From contig NZ_QUOK01000001.1 of the NCBI RefSeq assembly GCF_003390325.1, positions 806,001 to 870,000 of the forward strand: DNA of 64,000 nt, given 5' to 3'. Every line of letters starts with the position of its first letter. The stretch's first letter is position 1. A model generated the notes under the pieces. It saw only the letters and a program-made list of their open reading frames with translations, did not search any database and had not been told where the DNA came from. The DNA comes from Rhodohalobacter sp. SW132 (GTDB lineage Bacteria > Bacteroidota > Rhodothermia > Balneolales > Balneolaceae). Made by a program: the position numbers and the translations under genes. Positions 55,101 through 63,902 of the stretch are shown here, one piece after another.

Positions 55101-55207
55101 TCATGTACGCTGCTCTGATTTTGAGCAAAAAGCAACGAACCCGAAAGAATTACACCAAATAGGGTTACACTCCAGAGCCGAAGTGCCGAATAGATTATAT
55201 TAACCAC
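52142..55207 (-). CDS. Secreted TPR-CHAT protein
   Basis: A signal peptide (to about residue 30, LLFAQ) precedes ~10 tetratricopeptide repeats (residues 30-470) of the kinesin-light-chain type, e.g. YNNIGTIYYMMQDFGQAAEYF. A linker to ~690 is helical. The CHAT caspase-like domain covers the last ~330 residues with the catalytic dyad His888 in VHFATHAF and Cys933 in VLGACETGLG. The caspase fold and secretion suggest a proteolytic role at the envelope. Start is GTG. It sits alone; no partner gene, effector or nuclease is adjacent. Common in Bacteroidota, function not known to me. Confidence 0.88.
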   Translation of the reverse strand: MVNIIYSALRLWSVTLFGVILSGSLLFAQNQSSVHERFNAAVAAYDLQEYADAQTKFSALIDDYCSLAEYKEICFESHIFLSIVERSKGNYDTASTLLSELNASVEETFDDAWDKKVLVIRQKVFLFVQMSDLQEAEKWAKELQSMINDHTLGLLGEARAYSGIARFESTAGNYNKSVEYYTKSLSLAEKIDDIEESGRLLINAHNNVGISYRRIGDYNLAMEHYRLSIDLIKELHGDDHLEMGKAYNNIGTIYYMMQDFGQAAEYFGRSAGIIESIFGPNDGEMGAILNNAALCYYSIGNYELAAEYLERAQRVKEENFGPDHMETAIGYSNLASIHIQNEDYKSAEENYLRSISVRKNIYGDDHPHLISPKLFLGRLYAYHTNENERAREQYTRAIAIGEARLGENNPTMADAHYLKGETYQISGNYDRALELYQKAVNMLYGDYTLTGLPDTERPMGDPVKIVEVLQSKSLLYRTRSDEFKRDDYEMSLRALEWASALVDMLQQSYKNEASKLRLVDHNYSIYTGAIETLAELYFELGDPEYKNEIFNYIEKSRARVALELIQDISAMTIGGVPDEIIKLESELNRDITSVQQQIFNEREAEGNAGSEFINALQDSLFTKKRELEKFTRQLEQDYPEYYRLKYDQSVLSVDQLQGLLQDGETVVSYVLGLSNMYAMVISESEIHVVDLGMTEDAAPYIEGARDIITKGTTEEYIYTSHTLYKKLIEPVEPYLNGTNVMIMADQELHYLPFEVLLTDLPDHQEYHNMPYLLKDYTISYIPSGTMLDIMQQRRPENPRNLLAVAPFNSEIIRPESDEVEVQYASTLEPLLLTNYETSTISGLFSERRTWMEYLRPQQTKILAGEEATLNRFSQVNLKNYNFVHFATHAFVNEDYPEFSGIMMYPEAEGAGIAYVGDIYNMEFNADLVVLGACETGLGTTFRGEGLIGFTRAFIYAGASNLMVSMWKVNDQPTAYLMIDFYDHIRNGYSYNEALRQAKLNLISRPHMADPVNWAAFILQGR

Positions 55208-55271
55208 GTTTCAATCCTTTAATTGAAGCGTATTTTAACGAACAGGTGCCAATTTGAAAAATTAAATTAAA

Positions 55272-56225
55272 TTATTTTCCAAAAAGGGCGTTTACAAATG
55301 TGGTTTTTTCGAATATCTGCAAGTCTTCAATTCCTTCTCCCACACCGATATACTTCACCGGGACTTTCAGTTCATTAGAAATCCCGATTACGATCCCACC
55401 CTTGGCAGTGCCATCGAGCTTGGTTAATATCAGGCCGGTTACATCCACAACTTCCGTAAATGCGTTTGCCTGCTGCATAGCATTCTGACCAGTTGATGCA
55501 TCCAGCACAAGCAGAATTTCGTGCGGAGCGCCGTCCACTACCTTACCCATTACCCGTTTGATTTTACCAAGCTCGTTCATCAGGGATTTTTTGTTGTGCA
55601 GGCGGCCGGCGGTATCTATAAACGCGATATCCGCATTTTTTGCAACTGCTGAAGAAACCGTATCGAAAGCGACTGCGGCAGGATCGGCATTTTGTCCCTG
55701 GTGGATAAGCGGAACTCCTGCCCTTTCACTCCAGATCTCAAGCTGATCCACAGCAGCAGCCCTGAAGGTATCAGCGGCTCCAAGCATTACGTTTTTTCCT
55801 GCCCGCTTATAGAGATAAGCCAGTTTGCCGATGCTGGTGGTTTTCCCAACGCCGTTCACGCCCACTACCAATACAATGTGAGGTTTCTGTTCAAATTCTG
55901 CATTGAACTCCGCAGGCCTGTCGGAACTATTTTCAATCAGCAAATTTGCAATTTCTTCTCTCAGAATTTTTTGCAGATCTCCCTGGGTAATGAATTTATC
56001 GCGCGCTACACGATCCTCGATACGGTTGATGATTTCGATAGTAGTTTTCACCCCAACATCGGATGTAATCAAAATATCCTCGAGTTCATCAAGCGTGGCG
56101 GCATCTACTTTATCTTTGCCTACAAATGCTTTCCCCAGCTTCCCAAGCAAACCATCCCTGCTTTTTTCAACCCCCTGTTCGAGTTTTTCCTCTTTTTTGA
56201 GCCCTAATTTTTCAAAAATTCCCAT
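55272..56225 (-). CDS. ftsY: Signal recognition particle receptor FtsY
   Basis: The 317-residue GTPase has the SRP-type NG domain: GVNGVGKTTSIGKLA (P-loop), DTFRAAAVDQL, DTAGRLHNKKSLM and TKLDGTAKGG. The long acidic A domain of E. coli FtsY is absent; a short Lys/Glu-rich N-terminal lead remains. It docks ribosome-SRP complexes at the membrane. It lies 16 bases after the CDP-alcohol phosphatidyltransferase gene, forming an operon. Confidence 0.97.
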   Translation of the reverse strand: MGIFEKLGLKKEEKLEQGVEKSRDGLLGKLGKAFVGKDKVDAATLDELEDILITSDVGVKTTIEIINRIEDRVARDKFITQGDLQKILREEIANLLIENSSDRPAEFNAEFEQKPHIVLVVGVNGVGKTTSIGKLAYLYKRAGKNVMLGAADTFRAAAVDQLEIWSERAGVPLIHQGQNADPAAVAFDTVSSAVAKNADIAFIDTAGRLHNKKSLMNELGKIKRVMGKVVDGAPHEILLVLDASTGQNAMQQANAFTEVVDVTGLILTKLDGTAKGGIVIGISNELKVPVKYIGVGEGIEDLQIFEKTTFVNALFGK

Positions 56226-56241
56226 AATTATTTACAAATGA

Positions 56242-56832
56242 TTAGTTAAAATCAGCACCGTCCAAAATCAATTTATATCGGTAAAAATAGTGAACAAACG
56301 ATATAGCCATCATAATTAATGAAACGATCATTAATATACTATGAATTGTTGTCGCCTCCCGGAAGAAGAATACAGCAATCCAGTAGAGAGCCAGAACGTT
56401 TACGGATATTTTACCGGACATCGTAGACATTGCCACTTTCCCACGTTTCGATTTAATGTATCCGGAACCTATCATAATCAGCACATCCCGCACCACGCCT
56501 ATTGCAAAAAACCAGAGCGGAATCCAGCCGAGCCAGACCGTATAGAAAAACAGAAAAAATGCCATCACTTTATCTGCAACGGGATCAAGGATTTTACCAA
56601 GCTCACTAATTTCATTTCTCAGCCGGGCAACAAGTCCGTCAAGGTAATCCGATATTGCACCGTAAAAAATCAACAACGTTACGATTAACGAAATTTCTCT
56701 GTTATTTTCGTAATGAAGATAAATTATTGGTATCGTTACAAGTACACGCGATAAAGAAATCAGGTTTGACCAGGTAAAAACATCATTCCTGACCAAGACT
56801 TTTTTCCCATCAACGTTCATCACTTCCTTCAT
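56242..56832 (-). CDS. CDP-alcohol phosphatidyltransferase (PgsA-like)
   Basis: The 196-residue membrane enzyme has the CDP-OH-P motif DYLDGLVAR with G then D-P-V-A-D at the expected spacing (D-x2-D-G-x2-A-R-x8-G-x3-D-x3-D). Four or five hydrophobic segments follow. Such enzymes join CDP-diacylglycerol to an alcohol; phosphatidylglycerophosphate synthase (PgsA) is the most likely. It precedes ftsY in an operon. Confidence 0.88.
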   Translation of the reverse strand: MKEVMNVDGKKVLVRNDVFTWSNLISLSRVLVTIPIIYLHYENNREISLIVTLLIFYGAISDYLDGLVARLRNEISELGKILDPVADKVMAFFLFFYTVWLGWIPLWFFAIGVVRDVLIMIGSGYIKSKRGKVAMSTMSGKISVNVLALYWIAVFFFREATTIHSILMIVSLIMMAISFVHYFYRYKLILDGADFN

Positions 56833-56893
56833 GGAGTGAACCGATTATTTAAAATTTATTTAAAAATACACTTTTTACACTCGTAATCTATAG

Positions 56894-57496
56894 ATGAATA
56901 CAGGCAAAACCCACCCTACCACAGACGCTTACGAAAAACTGGCAGAAAAAAAGATCTCATCTCAACAAGTGTTCAACGGACGGCTGCTCCAGGTATATGT
57001 TGATGAAGTTCAGCTTCCTGATAACACAACCTCAACCAGAGACTGGATTAAACATCCCGGCGCAAGTGCCGTTGTTCCCGTATTTGAAGATGGCACAATT
57101 ATGCTTCTGAAACAATTCAGATATCCCCCGCGAAAAGTGTTTATTGAAGTGCCGGCAGGAAAACTTGATGAAGGCGAGCCGCCTGTAGAGACCGCAAAAC
57201 GCGAACTGCTTGAGGAAACCGGTATCCGCTGTTCTTCGATTTCTGATGCCGGATCGTTTTATCCTGCCATCGGTTATGCTGATGAAGAAATTTTCGTATT
57301 TGTAGCCTGGAACCTTACTCTGGAGAACAAAAAAGAGGATGACGATGAGTTTGTGCTTAATCACAGGATTTCTTTTGCCAAAGCGTTGGAAATGATCGCA
57401 ACGGGGGAAATCACAGACGCCAAAACCATCTGCTCTATTTTAAAGGCAAAAATCTGGTGGGAGCAAAACCAGCCGTTTCCGGTCAGTTTTTCCTGA
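56894..57496 (+). CDS. NUDIX hydrolase, ADP-ribose pyrophosphatase-like
   Basis: The 200-residue protein has the NUDIX box GKLDEGEPPVETAKRELLEE followed by TGI, and the flanking SAVVPVFEDGTIMLLKQFRYP of the ADP-ribose pyrophosphatase group. It hydrolyses ADP-ribose or a similar nucleoside diphosphate. It overlaps the end of the convergent 94-residue gene by 14 bases. Confidence 0.9.
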   Translation: MNTGKTHPTTDAYEKLAEKKISSQQVFNGRLLQVYVDEVQLPDNTTSTRDWIKHPGASAVVPVFEDGTIMLLKQFRYPPRKVFIEVPAGKLDEGEPPVETAKRELLEETGIRCSSISDAGSFYPAIGYADEEIFVFVAWNLTLENKKEDDDEFVLNHRISFAKALEMIATGEITDAKTICSILKAKIWWEQNQPFPVSFS

Positions 57497-57767
57497 TTAT
57501 TCCTTCGGCTGCTGCGAGCCGGACCAGCGACTCGTGTATTTGATCGCGATCAACATCCCCGCGGCTGATGAGGGACTCTATTTCATCACCGGTAAACATC
57601 ATCAGGCAGCCGTTCTCTTTCAATACCTGGTCGAAATTCCGGGGATCGCTGAGTTTTAATGATGATACATCAAGGCCGTCCGGGCTCACTGTTGTATCCA
57701 CAAGACAATAGAAAATATCTTCGGGCTCATCGCCAAATTCTATAACTTCAAGTATAGTATTATTCAT
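57483..57767 (-). CDS. Small acidic protein of unknown function
   Basis: The 94-residue protein is not recognised. It is acidic and likely soluble, with a first half of strands (ILEVIEFGDEPEDIFYCLVDT) and a helical end (DQIHESLVRLAAAEGIIRKN). It follows the helix-turn-helix gene after 20 bases on the same strand, so they may be an operon. The last 14 bases overlap the convergent NUDIX gene. Confidence 0.6.
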   Translation of the reverse strand: MNNTILEVIEFGDEPEDIFYCLVDTTVSPDGLDVSSLKLSDPRNFDQVLKENGCLMMFTGDEIESLISRGDVDRDQIHESLVRLAAAEGIIRKN

Positions 57768-57787
57768 TCTCCGTAAAATATTTTGAC

Positions 57788-58186
57788 TTAGGTGTGCCGC
57801 TCTACAAAATCACGGCCTTTGATAATTTCCACGATTTCGTCTGAATCTGTATCCACAATTTTAACCTGAAACAAGCTGATAATTGCCTGACTTTCAAGTG
57901 ATTCCAGGGCTTCATCAACTGTAAAACACTCGTCGGTTTCGCTAACCAGGTCGTTTACTCCCTGCACGATGTACTTAAATTTCCTTTTTTTCGGTTTCGG
58001 CTCATCTTCAGGTTCTTCAAAATAGTTTCGAATAGCTTCTTCCGTAACATACCACTGCACCCCCAGTTTCTTCCCTTTGAGCTTTCCTTCGCGCAGATAA
58101 GCCCGGATGGTCATTTTACTCATTCCAAGCAGCTCATGGAGGTCATCAACCGAGTAGAGTGTTAAAGAACCAATTTTCTTCGGCAT
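57788..58186 (-). CDS. Excisionase/MerR-type helix-turn-helix protein
   Basis: Residues about 8-55 have the HTH_17 pattern: LYSVDDLHELLGMSKMTIRAYLREGKLKGKKLGVQWYVTEEAIRNYF. A linker rich in Lys and Glu (EDEPKPKKRKFK) leads to a ~70-residue alpha/beta C-terminal part with no recognised domain. It probably binds DNA. No recombinase or phage gene is near, so the excisionase name is only by fold. It is probably co-transcribed with the 94-residue gene. Confidence 0.75.
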   Translation of the reverse strand: MPKKIGSLTLYSVDDLHELLGMSKMTIRAYLREGKLKGKKLGVQWYVTEEAIRNYFEEPEDEPKPKKRKFKYIVQGVNDLVSETDECFTVDEALESLESQAIISLFQVKIVDTDSDEIVEIIKGRDFVERHT

Positions 58187-58534
58187 AGTACTGCAGTTAT
58201 CAGTTATAAATTCATTTCCAAGCTATCATTTATCGAATACTTATACAACGGTTCACGATTATCAAATCGTAGCATCACTTAATCTCACTTTTCTGTAATT
58301 CTCTTGTTTGATGTACGCGTTCGCTGCACAAACTACCCTCGATCAGTATACATTTAAAACTCTATTAATAACATAAAAAATGCATATAAGTTATTATTAA
58401 TTTATTATTAGTTATACATCTAAAATTGGTTTTGGATATGTGTGCCCAACACCCCTATCTTGGTAACAATTGATTCAAACAAACCGCTCTCCTCCCTCAA
58501 TCGTTTTTCTACTCTCATCTTCTTTACGAAATCG
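58187..58534. other. 348-bp AT-rich region without a gene
   Basis: Sequence between the HTH gene and YceI, with an AT-rich stretch at 58370-58430 (TTATTATTAATTTATTATTA) and no recognised repeat or frame. Confidence 0.5.
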
Positions 58535-59155
58535 TTATTCCCGATGGATAAAAATAATATGGAATGATAACTCGATTATTTCACCGGTCCGGATAGTTCC
58601 TAAAAGCGCTCTTGGCGGATCGATGCCAAAATTTGTCATATCAATATCCAGGCTCCCCATCGACTCAATCTCATTCTCATTTAGATGGGTAATCTCAGTT
58701 TGAAATGTAACTTCCCGTTCTTCACCTGCAACCGTTAGCATTCCGGCTACATCCGCGAGCTTTCCGTCCTCCAATTCGCCCGTAAACTTCATGGAGTTTT
58801 TGCTGAAGGTTATCTCAGGATTTTCTTCTGCATTCAGCGCATCTCTCAAATCGCGATTCATACGGCTTCTGCCCCCATCAAGCTGACCTGCAGGCACTTC
58901 AACATATAGTCCTTCAATTTCAGACGCCTCCCATCTCTCAACTCCTTCAAGCCAGTGGTCCGGTACCTGAAACTCGACATGAAAATCAGTAACCTCTACA
59001 TCCCAGCTGTGCAGCGTTGATGTGCCCTCGAACATAAGCATGCTCCGTTCACTATCCATTTCAAGAATCTGCGCATTTCCCACGGATATAACCGAAATAC
59101 TTATCAACAGAAGAATAGGGATGATAATTAACCGGTTGTAGATAATTTGCTTCAT
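58535..59155 (-). CDS. YceI family protein
   Basis: I start at the ATG at 59155 (MKQIIYNRLIIIPILLLISIS), which begins a signal peptide; an upstream frame to 59272 would add 39 hydrophilic residues in front. The mature ~180 residues fit the YceI lipocalin-like fold: SMLMFEGTSTLHSWDVEV, then ITFSKNSMKFTGEL and VTFQTEITHLNE, GSLDIDMTNFGIDPPRALLGTIRTG. YceI proteins bind isoprenoids such as ubiquinone-8 in the periplasm. It follows the RND terminator. Confidence 0.9.
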   Translation of the reverse strand: MKQIIYNRLIIIPILLLISISVISVGNAQILEMDSERSMLMFEGTSTLHSWDVEVTDFHVEFQVPDHWLEGVERWEASEIEGLYVEVPAGQLDGGRSRMNRDLRDALNAEENPEITFSKNSMKFTGELEDGKLADVAGMLTVAGEEREVTFQTEITHLNENEIESMGSLDIDMTNFGIDPPRALLGTIRTGEIIELSFHIIFIHRE

Positions 59156-59221
59156 GGCATGCGGTATGAATGAACCTTCACCAATACAATCGTTTCCTGG
59201 CCATTTCCATTCTCTCTGATA

Positions 59222-59270
59222 AGAGAAAAGCCGCTTTGGGTTTGGATTCCAAAGCGACTCTTTTTTACTC
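59222..59270 (-). terminator. Rho-independent terminator after the RND permease
   Basis: On the minus strand GTCGCTTTGG pairs with CCAAAGCGGC around AATCCAAAC, followed by TTTTCTCTT. It separates the efflux operon from YceI. Confidence 0.7.
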
Positions 59271-59294
59271 AAAACGTAAGTTTATCAAGCGGAA

Positions 59295-62200
59295 TTACTG
59301 TGCCGATGCAGGTTCTGGTACAGTATCCCGCGAAGCGATGAATGCCGCTTTTTTCTCGGTGATATATACTTTTATATTATCTGCTGTGATATAGACAACC
59401 GGTATGAGCACCAGTGTGATAAGTGTGGATGCCGCGAGGCCACCGATTACAACCCGTGCTAATGATGCCTGGATCTCCGCGCCGGCACCCCATCCAAACG
59501 ATAACGGAAGCAGACCGAGGATGGTAGTGAGCGTGGTCATTAAAATTGGCCTCAGCCTCAGTTTACCAGACTGAACAACCGCCTCGTACACACTCAGATT
59601 TCGATCCCTTCTCATCAGATTGATGTAATCCACCAGCACAATGGCGTTATTCACCACAATACCGATCAGCATAATCAGCCCCATTACACTCTGCATATTC
59701 ATGGTGGTACCGGTGAGAAGCATCGTTGGAATCACACCAATAATAGCCACAGGCACGGAAAACATCACAATCAGCGGATCGAGGAACCGTTCGAATTGTG
59801 CGGCCATCACCATGTAAATCAAAATAAATGCCATGATGATTGAGATCAGGTAATCCATCTGGGCGCGCTGTTGCTCCTCATACTCCCCGCCGTATACAAT
59901 AGAGAAACCTGTTGGCAGTGAGAGCGTTGCGAGTTCAGACTGGATTGCACTTACAGCCTCCCCAAGCGTAGCTCCGCTTTCCAGGTTCGCGGTGATGTAG
60001 GTTACACGCTGACCGTTTATTTTGTTGATGCTCACCGGTCCGCGTGCCGACTCCTGCTTGATGACGGTTGAAACCGGAACTGTGGCCCCGGTCGCCGTTC
60101 GAACGGATATGTTATCAAGATCAAGAGTACTCATACGATCACTTTCGCGAAGCCGCACCATGATATCGAACTCATCACCGCCATCACGATATACACCCGC
60201 TCGTGTTCCGCCAACATTTGCCTGAATGGCCTGCGCGATATCCCGGCCGGTTAATCCAAGTTCAGCGATTTTTTCACGGTCGAAAACAATATTCTGCTCC
60301 GGACGGCCTTCCTGCCGATCGGATCGTGCACCACGGACAGCAGGAACACGCTCCATTCGGGTTACAATTTCGTCTGCGATTTCCTCAGCTCGTTCAAGGT
60401 CGTGACCCCGCAATTGAACCTGAACCGCTTCTTCCCCTCCGGAACCAAAAATTCTTCTCAGAATCCACAAGCCGGTCTGAGCTCTGACCCGAAACGATCC
60501 ACCCGGAATAGTACCTTCAATTTTATCACGAATCTCATCAGCAAGAGCGTATGTGCTGACGTTCCGTTCACTTTGATCAACCATGGTGAGCTCCACCTGC
60601 GCACGGCCATTCCGTACTTCGGTCGTCATATATTTCACCTGGTCCATCGGGGCAATTGCTTTAACTCGCGTTTTCAGCTCTTCCAGGTATTGATTTGCCA
60701 CGGCGATATTCATGCCGTCCGAAAGGTAGAAATCGATCCGGACCTCATCTGCTTCCGTTTGAGGTGCGAGTTCAGCGGAAATAAATCCCCATCCATACAC
60801 GGCACCACCCAAAAGCAGGGCTGTAACACCAAAAACAATCGCTTTTCGCCGGATTGCGGTTTTCAGAACATCACTATAACGATTCTCCACTTTTGCGAAC
60901 ATTCGCTGAAACCGACCCTTCTCTTTTTCAGTGATCTCACTGTCCGGTTTAATCGACATAAATTTACTGGCAAGCATCGGTACAAGCGTAAGAGCCACGA
61001 AGAGTGAACATATCAGCGCAAACACCACAACAAGTGCCAGTTCCTGGAACAGTGCTCCCGTAATGGTTTGCATAAACACAACCGGCAGAAAAATGACCGA
61101 TGTTGTTAATGTGGAAGCGATAATCGCGCCGGACACTTCACTTGTTCCCTGTAATGCGCTCTCTTTCAAAGATTTTCCATTGCCCCTGATCCGTACAATA
61201 TTTTCGAGAACCACAATGGCGTTGTCAACAATCAGACCCACCCCGAGAGCCAGTCCGCCAAAACTCATCTGGTTCAGCGTAAGACCTGAAAAATAGAGCA
61301 GGCCGAACGTGGCGATGATCGATATGGGAATTGCGAGGGAGATGATAAACGTAGTGGAGCCGTTTCTAAGAAACAGGTATAGCACAAAGATTGCGAGCAG
61401 CCCACCCCAGATGGCCGATTGCTGCACATTATCTATAGAGTTCTGAATAAAATCGCTTTGATTGATTACGATCATCAGGTTCAGATCTTCCCGTTCGGAG
61501 TTGATCCGTTCCAGTTCACGTTCAATCCCGGCAGATACCTCTACCGTATTTGCCCCGGTCTGTTTCCGGATTCCCATCCGGATCATCGGTTCATCGTTGA
61601 TACTCACCAATCGCCCGATATCCTGATAATCATCCACAACATCGGCGACATCACGAACACGAACCGGCTTTCCATCCATCACGGTTATGATGGTCTCGGC
61701 AATCTGTCCCACGTTGGTATACTCGCCCAGCGTTCTCACATAGAGTTCGCTAAATCCGTCACGAACATTCCCGCCCGGAAGTGTATTGTTTTCGGCAACG
61801 ATCGCATTACGCACATCCTGCGCAGTCAAACCGCTTGCGGTCAGGCGATCCCGTTTTAGATCCACACGTATTTCACGGTAGACGCCGCCCCAGACATCAA
61901 TCGCGCCCACGCCCGGAATTTGTTCGAGACGTTTTGATATATCACGCTCCAGGATCCGTGTAAGTTCATCCAGCTGGCGGGTGGATTGTGCTCCCACAAT
62001 GACAATCGGGGAGTCGTTCGGATCAAATTTCCGCACCCTGGGCGGATCGGCCTCTTCGGGTAAACTTCGCCTGACCCGATCCAGCGCCGCCCGAACATCA
62101 TTGGCGGCCTCATCGAGGTTGGTGTTTCTTGAAAAATTAAGATTTACGCGCCCCTGCCCTTCAGATGACGTTGAGGTTACTTCTTCGAGGTTTGCAACAC

Positions 62201-62417
62201 CAGACAGCGCATTTTCGAGCTGATCGGTAATGATGGTTTCGATCTCTTCGGGACCTACATTCGGGTAGTCTACTGAGACGGAAAGCCGGGGGTATTCAAT
62301 TGGCGGCAGAAGATCAACCGGCAGATATCTGAAGCCGGTAATTCCAAGCACAATTACAATCAGGTAGACCATCGCCGTAGCGATGGGACGTTTTACGGAG
62401 GTTTCTGTTATTCCCAT
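59295..62417 (-). CDS. RND efflux transporter permease (HAE1-like)
   Basis: The 1040-residue AcrB-type protein has the duplicated 12-helix plan with two large periplasmic loops. The N-terminus [20 protein letters not shown], the loop [20 protein letters not shown] and the TM4 proton-relay region [20 protein letters not shown] fit; the second Asp of AcrB's DD pair is Asn here, common outside enterobacteria. It pumps drugs or lipids from the periplasm. The adaptor gene lies 9 bases upstream, one operon. No outer-membrane channel gene follows. Confidence 0.96.
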   Translation of the reverse strand: MGITETSVKRPIATAMVYLIVIVLGITGFRYLPVDLLPPIEYPRLSVSVDYPNVGPEEIETIITDQLENALSGVANLEEVTSTSSEGQGRVNLNFSRNTNLDEAANDVRAALDRVRRSLPEEADPPRVRKFDPNDSPIVIVGAQSTRQLDELTRILERDISKRLEQIPGVGAIDVWGGVYREIRVDLKRDRLTASGLTAQDVRNAIVAENNTLPGGNVRDGFSELYVRTLGEYTNVGQIAETIITVMDGKPVRVRDVADVVDDYQDIGRLVSINDEPMIRMGIRKQTGANTVEVSAGIERELERINSEREDLNLMIVINQSDFIQNSIDNVQQSAIWGGLLAIFVLYLFLRNGSTTFIISLAIPISIIATFGLLYFSGLTLNQMSFGGLALGVGLIVDNAIVVLENIVRIRGNGKSLKESALQGTSEVSGAIIASTLTTSVIFLPVVFMQTITGALFQELALVVVFALICSLFVALTLVPMLASKFMSIKPDSEITEKEKGRFQRMFAKVENRYSDVLKTAIRRKAIVFGVTALLLGGAVYGWGFISAELAPQTEADEVRIDFYLSDGMNIAVANQYLEELKTRVKAIAPMDQVKYMTTEVRNGRAQVELTMVDQSERNVSTYALADEIRDKIEGTIPGGSFRVRAQTGLWILRRIFGSGGEEAVQVQLRGHDLERAEEIADEIVTRMERVPAVRGARSDRQEGRPEQNIVFDREKIAELGLTGRDIAQAIQANVGGTRAGVYRDGGDEFDIMVRLRESDRMSTLDLDNISVRTATGATVPVSTVIKQESARGPVSINKINGQRVTYITANLESGATLGEAVSAIQSELATLSLPTGFSIVYGGEYEEQQRAQMDYLISIIMAFILIYMVMAAQFERFLDPLIVMFSVPVAIIGVIPTMLLTGTTMNMQSVMGLIMLIGIVVNNAIVLVDYINLMRRDRNLSVYEAVVQSGKLRLRPILMTTLTTILGLLPLSFGWGAGAEIQASLARVVIGGLAASTLITLVLIPVVYITADNIKVYITEKKAAFIASRDTVPEPASAQ

Positions 62418-62426
62418 TTTATTTCC

Positions 62427-63731
62427 TTACGATTGTGTTGACAGATCTTCGGATGACCGGTTTGCTGCGCGATCATTCATAATATCCCGCAGTAAATCCT
62501 GGGGCTGCATTTGCTGCATGTGCATGATTCGATTCCATGATACAGCCCGGATTCGTGCGCTTTCACTTTCATTATTGATCAGCATGTTCTGCCCAACCGT
62601 AACGACCCAGTCGCCGCTTTGTATCCCGGCCACTCCTGCCGATTCCCGGCCCTGCGCAATCACATCTATCGGCACAAACTCAACAGGCATTGGCTCACTT
62701 AAGGGAGGTGGGTTTGCGCTGTCAACCTGCTCCACCGGCTCCGACTCTGCCCCAAATTGCGGAACGATATAAACACCGGTTTCCCCGGTTCTTGGATGCC
62801 TGTAAATCGCACTCAAGGGAATAATCGTTGCCTGCTCACTTTCTCCGTAAAAAATATCAACGGTAACGAACATCCCCGGCATAAGCAGATCTCGCGTATT
62901 TGAGATATCAATTTCAGCTTCGGTGCTGAATGATCCGGCACCCAAAAAAGGAGAGATTCGGGAAACCGTCCCTTCCAGCATGCGATCGCCCATATATTCT
63001 GACTGCACACGTACGGTCTGCCCCTGGTTGATATAGGTAAGCATTCGCTCGGTGAGGTTCACCGTTATTTTTGCATCGTTCAGGTTTCCTACAATAAACA
63101 TTCGCGTAGTGTTACTTACCTGCATGCCGATATCCGCATTTCGCTGACCTACGGTCCCATCAATTGGAGACCGGATTATCGTTTGGGCCAGTAAATCTTT
63201 TTGTTCTTCTACATTCGATTCAGCCTGCTCAACCTGTGCCCGAACCAATTCATGATTGGCTTCGGCAGACTGTTTTTGCGCCTCCAGCCGTTCCATTTCG
63301 ATCTCACTGCTCAGTTCCCGCTCAGCCAGAATAGTCTGTCGCCGAAGCTGAGATTCCGCTTCATTTAACTCTGCAAGCGCTTGCCGTTCACGTGCCCGGT
63401 TGATCCTCAATTCGGCTTCAGCCTGCCGAAGGCGCTCATTGTATTCGTTATCACGCAGGCGCACAAGAGGATCTCCGCGGTTAACCTGGTCACCATTTTG
63501 CACATAAACCTCTTCTACAGGTGCTGATATTCGGGGATAAATTTCAACCTGCTGCTGCGCCCGAACAGAACCACTCAGCCGTTCTTCAAGCGGCAGCGAG
63601 CCAAACTGTGCCTGAACCGCTTCCACAGATGGAATTGAAAGATTATCCCTTGAATCGGCTTCGTTCTCTCCTGAGCAACCTGCGATAATAAGAGTGGTAA
63701 TAACTGTAGCTGTAGCGAGTATTTTTTTCAT
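62427..63731 (-). CDS. RND efflux periplasmic adaptor lipoprotein
   Basis: A lipobox IAGC predicts lipidation. The membrane-fusion-protein plan is present: ERLSGSVRAQQQVEIYPRISAPVEEVYVQNGDQV, a long coiled coil (about residues 105-190), TIIRSPIDGTVGQRNADIGMQVS and a beta-barrel part. It joins the RND permease to an outer-membrane channel. It is first in the operon; the C-terminal ~70 residues are Met/Gln-rich and unusual. Confidence 0.95.
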   Translation of the reverse strand: MKKILATATVITTLIIAGCSGENEADSRDNLSIPSVEAVQAQFGSLPLEERLSGSVRAQQQVEIYPRISAPVEEVYVQNGDQVNRGDPLVRLRDNEYNERLRQAEAELRINRARERQALAELNEAESQLRRQTILAERELSSEIEMERLEAQKQSAEANHELVRAQVEQAESNVEEQKDLLAQTIIRSPIDGTVGQRNADIGMQVSNTTRMFIVGNLNDAKITVNLTERMLTYINQGQTVRVQSEYMGDRMLEGTVSRISPFLGAGSFSTEAEIDISNTRDLLMPGMFVTVDIFYGESEQATIIPLSAIYRHPRTGETGVYIVPQFGAESEPVEQVDSANPPPLSEPMPVEFVPIDVIAQGRESAGVAGIQSGDWVVTVGQNMLINNESESARIRAVSWNRIMHMQQMQPQDLLRDIMNDRAANRSSEDLSTQS

Positions 63732-63902
63732 AATAAAATAAGTGTCATTTGATCATCAAGATAACGAGTTTATCGGCAGCGTAACGCTCAGCCCTTGTTA
63801 AAGCTTTTAAAACGACGTCAAAACTTTGAAAACAGAATGTTCATATCGGACAACCCCGAACATGATTCTGTTCTCGACACTTTGTAAATAGATAATAAAT
63901 CG

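Noticed and set aside
57788-58186. Phage or integrative-element excisionase
   Set aside because: Only the HTH fold matches; no integrase, attachment site or phage gene is present in the window.
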